Positions 56,211 through 64,000 of a stretch of DNA of 64,000 nt are shown here, in pieces (position 1 is the first letter of the stretch; the number at the start of each line of letters is the position of its first letter). Origin of the DNA: Perca fluviatilis (lineage: Eukaryota; Chordata; Actinopteri; Perciformes; Percidae); contig NC_053118.1 in assembly GCF_010015445.1 (NCBI RefSeq), forward strand, positions 4,977,781-5,041,780, read 5' to 3'. The position numbers were made by a program, and so were the translations under genes. The notes under the pieces were generated by a model. That model saw nothing but the letters and a program-made list of their open reading frames with translations, had not been told where the DNA came from and ran no database searches.

Positions 56211-56728
56211 ACGAATGACTGTTTGAGAATTAAACCAAAGTTTGGTCTTTGAGTATTTATTTACATTTGCAAATGCACAGAAAACAGTTTCACAAGTACC
56301 ACGGCACATCTGAAAGGGTCTTCTAACCTAAAGTCTAAACATCCACACTTCATATAGTGAAAACCTCTGTTAAGCCACCCCTCTAAACGTATCTTCTAGC
56401 ATGGCCATAGTTGATCACCTTCCCCTCTGCTCCTGTTCTTTTCATTAGCCTAAACAACAGTTTTATCTCAGGAGACAGAGTTCTCACTGTCGTAAACAGT
56501 CATCGGCCTTCTCCACTTCTATCTAAGCAAAAAGACAACAATGTGAGGAGCTTCAGGCTAGTAAAACTAAATAACTCTCTAGGCTATAGTTGACGGCTGT
56601 AGCTGTTCCCCTCTCTGGTGATTTAAAAGTCTACAGGAAGGAGCAGGATTTTGTGGAGGTTTAAAACAATCTTTAAACAAATGGTTAAAATCATTAAACA
56701 AATGGTTAAAATAAAATTTGCCACCACA
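56211..56728 (-). repeat. LTR-like repeat, copy 2 (inverted relative to 37026-37540)
   Basis: The minus strand starts TGTGGTGGCAAATTTTATTT at 56728 and ends near CTCAAACAGTCATTCG at 56211. It follows copy 1 along its length with substitutions and a small duplication (ACAAATGGTTAAAAT twice). Confidence 0.6.
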
Positions 56729-58890
56729 GTTCACCCTTTTGATTACAAAATAATCACAAAAATAAATTTTACTTTTAGAGATCCCAACATCAAACATATC
56801 TTAGAATTAATCACATAATCAAACTTTACTTCAAAACATATGGATATACCTGTCTATTAAAACAAATGCTGTTTTTCAAAGAGGTACAAAAAAAACCTTT
56901 TAATAGTGGCGAGCGTTTACGTCTAAAAAAGAATAAAACAAAATTTAATCAGTCTCACACAGTATCAGAGACGGTGTCCAAACATTATTATCATATTCAG
57001 AAAGACGGAATACGTCAGAAGGCTCAATCATATTTACCATAAGAATGAAGTGAACTCTTTTTCTTGATTAGGGTAACGACATAGCAAACAAAAAAAAACA
57101 AATCTGAAGACCAAACATAATCTGCTAAAAACCCTGGACCTGAATATCGCTGGTTAATGTCACATCAGACTACTGCCTTATAATTTGTGTAAAGAATGTG
57201 TTATGTATTTAAACATTAAACATTTACTAATTTCATATTTACCCATGCGTATGTAAAGTTCAAAGTCCACTGACAACCCATGGTTAAACCCCAAGTACTG
57301 CAAACCCATACAGCGAAGTCGTCCAATGCATAGTACATTTCAAATTTTCCATCAAGCTGTAATTAATTTACCCAATGCCATCAAATGCTTCCCTCCTTTG
57401 GTTATTTTAATATAAATCAATTGAAACACGCTCGGTGCAATTATCAAAGCTCTCACAGAGTGAAAGTTGAGAAGAATCAGAATAAAACTGACCCCTCCTT
57501 AAGTGAAAACTAACATCATTAAGTGATTTATCATACTTTTCTCTCATCAAAAATAAAATGCAAAAAACCATAAATGCAATAGAAAATCATAAATGCAGTA
57601 ACGAAGAATAAACACACTACAAATTTGGCAAACCCCCCCCCCCCTTGTTCTTCTTGAAGGGTACCTGTTTCAGTCTTTTCTGTCCATCTGCTCCATGTGT
57701 GTGTATGTTTTTCAAACAGTCTGCTGAGAGTGTGTGTGTTCGTCTCAGAGGAATGTCAGAAGTTCCTCAAAAGGAATGTGCAGTGAGTTTGTGTGTGTGT
57801 GTTCAGAGAGGGGTGGTGTGTCCTCTACAATTGTGAAGTGTATTCTGCTGTCACTGTCAGAGCACACTGTGATCTGAAATGTGCTGTGGCTGTCAGAGAA
57901 GAGATCAGTATCACTGCTGTCTTCTGAAATGATTTTAAACAGCAGGCTACAATACCAATATGTAGCTTCTGGTTTTCCCTCCTTGGAAAAACTTCTTGTT
58001 TTTCTCCTCTCTCAATGTGTTGCAAAGCAGTAAGAAACTTCAGTTTCCCCTGTCGCTTCAGAAATGGCACATGGGTGACTCAGCAGCGGATCTGCTCGTC
58101 ACTTGTTGCAGGTTGTAGAAAAACATGTCCTCTTCTCCTCCGGAACCTTTTGTAGTGATGCGTGTATCCAGGTGACTCTCCCTGGAACCTTTCACTGCCC
58201 TGTGTCAATGGAAGGATCTCGGTGGTCTCTGTCACCGTCTAGATTTGCCAATCCTTCATCCTGAAGTTGTTATCACCACAGAATCCCCATACTTGACACC
58301 TGGATTCTTACGGCCAAAAGAGCAGAAGAAAATTCTCACGCAATAACCTAACCTATCATTTCCCTTATACTGCCGTGGAAGAAATAGGTGTTTTTTATTA
58401 TGGGCCTCTCCCTACCTATTTATAAATAAAGAAAATCTTTAGAGCAAAATTCTTTGGAGCAAATCAGAATCAACAAAACAAAAACAATTACTATTGCATC
58501 CCCTTACACTACCGTGTCAATCAAGGGGTAGATGATCCTTTTGTTTACAGTTGAACTATCAATTTTGTTCTCAGCTAAGCATATTTTTTCTTTAAATGTA
58601 CAGTTGTTAACTATTCTAGCAATTTGGTTCTTCAAGGTCTTTTAAACTGGAGCTACAGTGATGTCACAACAAATGTTTCAAACGTCTTTAGAAAAATCAA
58701 CCTATATCTGAGGAAAAAAAATATTTTAACACTAAAATGATTTAACAAACACTATTTATTTCTGCTACTTTCCCTACCATTTATTAAACCCCTTATTTAT
58801 CATTGCTACTATATCCCTCCTATTTGAGACATGACAAAGCTCATGACTCAAAAGCAATATAAATAATCTGTTTAATATTCTAATCCTTAA
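56729..58890. other. Unassigned AT-rich stretch
   Basis: No gene is recognised. There is a C12 run at 57633-57644 and GT-rich words at 57690-57800. Internal sequence of an LTR element attached to the LTR-like repeat is possible, but I see no gag or pol motif. Confidence 0.35.
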
Positions 58891-61121
58891 AGGGGTGATA
58901 GAATGATTATATAGGGTATTTCACACTGTTCCTTATGGTCTCCTAATGGGGTATGTAACATTGGTTGGGCTGAAAATGGCCTGGTTGATATTTTATTGGC
59001 CCTTATGCATCCCTGTGTTTTGGCCCTATTTGTAACAAGAGCTTTTCTTCCAAATATGGTATGGTCATGAATATTTAGATGAGCTGCGCGCTGATTGGTT
59101 GAGCGACTTGCCATACGCACATATTAGAGACGCGCGCTGATTGGTTGAGCGAATCCCCAATACACATACATTAGAGAAGCGACAGAATCTCATATTCCAG
59201 ACACTGCAATGTTTCATTACCAAATTCACTTCTGAGACTTTTTTAAGCGAGAAATCAACTATATAAAGCTGAAATATGGGCCGTTTTACAAAATTTGATG
59301 GCTAATTGCAAATTTGGTAAGACGTGTCGGACTTTAGGAGCTCCACACAGTCTGACGAGAAAGCGGCAGCCTGCTGGGCTCCAGGGCAAAGTCACCCTTT
59401 GTGGATACTGCACTACGGGGCTCCGCGGCCAGCTGCCGGCATAACTCTAATATATTTACGGTTTGAATTTCGTCACGCCACTTTGATTTTAAGGCATTTT
59501 TATGAACGCGAGGCGTCTTTGTAGGACCAGCAGCTGCTTGCTATATGTCCCATTCATTACAATGGGGAAATACCGCAGCTAGCTAGCTACACTGTCGCCA
59601 TAACTAAATTATATTTACAGTTTGAATTTCGTCACGCCACTTATACAACATAATTCCCTAATGTCTTATAAAGCTAACCGTTGTGTCCGATTTGATTTTA
59701 AGGCATTTTTATGAACGTGAGGCGTCTTTGTAGGACCAGCAGCTGCTTGCTATATGTCCCATTCATTACAATGGGGAAATACCGCGCGGGCTAGGTTACA
59801 CTCGTACCATAACTAAATTATATTTACAGTTTGAATTTCGTCACGCCACTTATATAACATCATTCCCCAATGTCTTATAAAGCTAACCGTTGTGTCCGAT
59901 TTGATTTTAAGGCATTTTTATAAACGTGAAGGCGTCTTTGTAGGACCAGCAGCTGCTTGCAATATGTCCCATTCATTACAATGGGGAAATACCCGCTAGC
60001 TAGCTACACTGTCGCCATAACTAAATTATATTTACAGTTTGAATTTCGCCACGCCACTTATACAACATCATTCCCCAATGTCTTATAAAGCTAACCGTTG
60101 TGTCCGATTTGATTTTAAGGCATTTTTATGAACGTGAGGCGTCTTTGTAGGACCAGCAGCTGCTTGCAATATGTCCCATTCATTACAATGGGGAAATACC
60201 GCAGCTAGCTAGCTACACTTTCGCCATAACTAAATTATATTTACAGTTTGAATTTCGTCACGCCACTTATATAACATAATTCCCCAATGTCTTATAAAGC
60301 TAACCGTTGTGTCCGATTTGATTTTAAGGCATTTTTATGAACGCGAGGCGTCTTTGTAGGACCAGCAGCTGCTTGCTATATGTCCCATTCATTACAATGG
60401 GGAAATATCGCAGCTTGCTCACTTTCGCATAACTAAAGTATATTTACAGTTTGAATTTCGTCACGGCATGAATATTACAGGTTCCTCAAGGTCTTACAAA
60501 GCTTAGCTAACACTTGTCCGATTTCGGATATCAATTGAATGTATTTTTGTGAATGTCAGAGTTAGGAGGAGGCTAGCTAGCTCTCATTGATGGACTCCAT
60601 CTCACCGCGACTCTATCAATGAGACTCGCGGACAAGAGGCTTTATTTCCCTGATTGTTTGTTTAAATAACTCAACACACATACCCATTATAAGATTAACT
60701 GGAACCTACGGGCTGCGGTAAAAGATTGCGGGCGTAACAAGCTCGCTGACACTGCGGTCAGGGTGGCAATGTAGCAACCCAGGCAGCACCAACACCGGCA
60801 CTAAACTCCGACACACAGTCGGAGAAAATTTGCAATTAGCCATCCTTTTTCGTAAAGCGGCCCATATTTGAGCTTTATATGGTTGATTTCTCGCATAAAA
60901 AAGTTTCAGAAGTGAATTTTGTAATGGAATAGCAGAGATCTGCGTGACCTAGCTAGATTCAGAAGACTCGCCCGTTTTCAGCGGCAGTTTCAAAATATGA
61001 GATTTTCATAGTAAAGGGGTGTCAGTGGGACTTTGAGCTTCTATGTATGTCCTATTTACCCACCGAACTGTCGTTATTCAACTATGACAGGGTAAAATCG
61101 GTTTTGCATTCTATCACCCCT
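58891..61121. mobile_element. Foldback DNA transposon with TTAA target duplications
   Basis: Perfect 15-bp TIRs (AGGGGTGATAGAATG at 58891-58905 and CATTCTATCACCCCT at 61107-61121) are flanked by TTAA (58887-58890 and 61122-61125). The arms are inverted over a longer distance: 59265-59340 (AAATATGGGCCGTTTTAC) matches 60820-60890 in reverse. The core is a tandem array. No transposase is encoded. TTAA fits piggyBac or Kolobok superfamilies. Confidence 0.85.
59450..60480 (+). repeat. About five tandem 209-bp units
   Basis: GTAGGACCAGCAGCTGCTTG occurs with shared flanks at 59521, 59731, 59940, 60147 and 60355 (spacing 207-210 bp). Each unit also holds TTTACAGTTTGAATTTCG, CTTATAAAGCTAACCGTTG and usually a GCTAGCTAGCTAC stretch. 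Units differ at few positions, so the array is young or homogenised. Confidence 0.9.
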
Positions 61122-61125
61122 TTAA

Positions 61126-64000
61126 CATTGTTCTAGGTTTTACAGCAAATCCTGTTTATCAGTAACCAAAGTTCAATAAATAATTTCTTTAGATGAAATT
61201 CACCTCAGTAAAGTGTTTCAACATCAACATCAACTAATTTAGTTTAGACAATTTGTGATATAGCAACAAAAAATACTCAGAGTACGATATGAAATGTACT
61301 GCTTTTAGGATTAAATCTCATTTATACCTGCATTTATGCAATATCACTATTAAACTAAGACGAATTACCCAAAATACATTGTTTATGTCCTTTTTTATCT
61401 ATAGTTTACAAACCAAAGTAACACTAATTACCATCTGCTAGTTCCAAGTCTCATTACAAATTAAAGTTTTTAGCCTTATAAAAGCACACCTAAGCACGTG
61501 TACTTTGAACATCTATTTATCCAAATCGTTACCTGTTATGGGAAACATATCACATCATATAATATTCAACAAAAATGTATATCAAAATCATTTCTTTAAA
61601 CCAAAATTTCACTTGTACAACTCATGTTTGGTTTTAGCTTGTGTCTTATCTCTGTGTGGTGTGTGTGTGTCTCCTTCTCTGGCTGTCCTCTCTCAAAGAA
61701 AGGATTTCTCCAGGGTACATATAAACACACTGTTATTCTTTTAGTAATTTATGGCATCATTAATTAACAACTCAATGTATTCCTCACAAAGGTGTGTCAA
61801 GGTGTACAGCTTACCATCACCCAGAACTATAACACGATATTTACTGTTTTTTCTACTGGAACACTGAGGAAAGAAAAACGTTAGACGAAACAACAGAGAA
61901 TCAAAACATTTAACATTCCCTGCAGAATGTTATTTTTAGCTGTGGGAGACATTAGGTGCTCCTAAATAAAACAAAACTAACATTTCATAATAAAAATTAT
62001 TATTCTTATTTATGTTCCTTGAGAAAATAAGTGTACGTGCTAGAGAATCTAAACATGGAACTATAAACCCCATCCGTCAATAAAGAGTTAAAAACACGGT
62101 CGGATTTCTGTCGATTAGGCTACTTCCTGTTTTAGCGTGTACTGATGTTTGTGGGACCTGTAGTCCGAACGCAGCTTGATGTCTACAGGTTGACAATTTG
62201 TCAATCAATCCACGTCACATTTGTGTGTTTTGCCCAGAAGTAACGCTGTACCTGAGACAAAAAGTGGTGTAACATCAGTAGATAAAAATGTCATTTTTAT
62301 CATGCAATTACGTCTGTTGTATCCACACGATCACTGAATATGTGAACACTGTGAATACAACACATACGGTTGTTGTATGGGTTTTCTATAGTCTCCTTTC
62401 GATGGAGACAAATAAACACATTATCAATAGTGTCAGTCCAGTCAGTCAATTTTTACAAATAGTCACAAGGTGTCCTGGGTCTGTCTCCTCTTTTGTTGGA
62501 GACAAAGAAACATGAATGTGAGCTTTTGAGTTAGAATTTCTGAAAAACTTATGTAGTTTATCAGTCAAGGTAACAGCCACTGGACTTGTGTATCCCAGTA
62601 AACAAAAGAAAACTCATGCTCGTCCTTTGATTTGTTCAAAAAAAACTTTTCGACGTAATCTTCATCAGGGTCAAATAAGGTGACAAAAGGAATGCATGTA
62701 ATATTTGTGATTCCTTAAACGTAACTACAGGTGTCCCAATTTGTTTTACCGTAGTCAGGAGATTAACAGAATGACATGGTACGTGTTCCATTACAATTTG
62801 TAAACAAATACATACTTTTAGGCTGCAACAAAAATGTCAGCCAAAGAGTGATTTTTATCAAGTCGCACAAATTTAAAGCCAGTGGGCAGAAAAATAAACA
62901 TTCCTAAAACCCGTGGGTGAAAGAATGACTTCAATTTCAAATAGACATTTTCAAATCTCTGCCTAACAAATTTTCAGGACACTCAGATGAAAGGAAGAGG
63001 GGGAAAAAGAAACAATGAACATTTTCCTTTCTTTTATAGTTCAGGATCCTAAGAATCTGAACACACACATATCATAAGAATGGTGAACTTTCCTGGGATA
63101 ACCACTCAATCATTTCTCCAAAAGTCGTTTCTATTCAATGTGCAGTATTTTGCGTCTAATTTGATCTGTCTATCGTGTAGGGTGTGTTTGTAGCGTGCAA
63201 AAAGCATGTCTTCATTGCAAGCATGTGTATACGTGTGTATGTCTGTATAAACAGTTTTTAGGGATCTGGCAGTCCCAGCATCGGGGGAGACTGCAGAGCC
63301 AGTTTCATATTCACGAACGCTTATTGGTTGTCAGGTTTCATGCAGTCAGAGGCAGGGCTGATTACAGACGCGCCTCAGTGAGGTCATTTTAGCCACACTG
63401 TAATTAACAAAAATGTTTACGTCAGTTGCATCATTATGAGAAATTCTCAATCTGTCAGGTGTTGAGGTTAAACCAATGTTAAAAGTGCACATTAAATCAC
63501 TACCTAAACCAAATAAGTGGACATTATCTTACACCAAGAATTGTTTTTCCCATGTACAGGAGAGAGGAACAGAGAATTGTTCTCTTACTGTTTTGACCTG
63601 CAGCCCCAATTGACCAAATATAATGACCAAATAATCTTCAGTGTCAAATCTATAGCTCTAATAATCAAGTTATGTGAGAGGAACCCCCTTTAACTTTACT
63701 TTTCGGGCAGTTACATACCCAATGTCCAAAGTCCTTGCAGTACCAGGGTGGTTGACGTGACGCTCCATTTTTGTGTTCATGGTGACAAATATAAATAAAA
63801 ATGTATAATATTTCATTAAAATATCTGTTTTTATATACAGTTTAATCTTCCAGAACTAATACATCTGTAATTAATGAGCATTATAATTCAAATATGTAAA
63901 TATTTTGTTTTAAACATGACATTTGTCCACTGGCGTGACTGTCCGGGGTAGCGTTGCTTATCTTAAAACTACTTGAATTAAATGAAACATAAGTCTAAAT
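61126..64000. other. Unassigned AT-rich stretch
   Basis: Short ORFs at 61505, 62288 and 63195 show no recognisable domain. No TIR, LTR, RNA gene or receptor exon is visible. Confidence 0.4.

Noticed and set aside
61126..64000. Possible last exon of the receptor or a downstream gene
   Set aside because: No frame shows TM4-TM7 motifs or any other domain.

Overview
This window is vertebrate, almost certainly teleost, nuclear DNA. There are no bacterial operons. It carries GT-AG introns, fish-type LINEs, Ty3/Gypsy (Sushi-like) and BEL/Pao LTR elements, hAT, Harbinger-like and THAP-domain DNA transposons, and microsatellites. All identifications come from reading motifs and repeats by eye; no database was searched.

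The one host gene I recognise is a melanocortin receptor, best matched to mc5r, on the + strand. It is cut into exons: exon 1 at 18625-18792 (N terminus, three N-glycosylation sequons), exon 2 at 22155-22261 (TM1), exon 3 at 36708-36896 (TM2-TM3, stopping inside the Asp-Arg-Tyr motif). All splice sites fit GT-AG and the joints are in frame. The exon for the rest of the receptor was not found in the following 27 kb. The introns are filled with transposons.

Layout. 1-4300: microsatellites, a frameshifted and spliced transposase-like pseudogene, an L1/L2 LINE junction and an unassigned ORF. 4337-10863: a head-to-tail cluster of a repeat family (family A) with hairpin ends, perhaps Helitron-like. 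10985-13855: a LINE split by a Harbinger-like element. 13856-16925: a Sushi-like element, minus strand, without integrase. 17640-18430: an L1 tail. 18625-36896: mc5r exons 1-3. Intron 1 holds a nearly intact LINE; intron 2 holds a hAT element, a THAP-domain transposon, a Sushi-like element with chromodomain, and a BEL element that itself contains a TIR element. 37-42.6 kb: an LTR-like repeat, a TTAA-element fragment and a second hairpin repeat family (B). 42.6-56.15 kb: one L2-type LINE repeatedly interrupted by an L1 (itself holding a solo LTR), a LINE tail, a 4.7-kb hAT (itself holding a family A copy) and a TTAA element. 58891-61121: a foldback TTAA element with a 209-bp tandem array. The last 3 kb are unassigned.

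The most interesting points are the receptor gene split inside its signature motif at AG|GT-like sites, an 81-nt spliced-looking copy of two neighbouring exons inside the THAP element, and the hairpin-ended repeat families.
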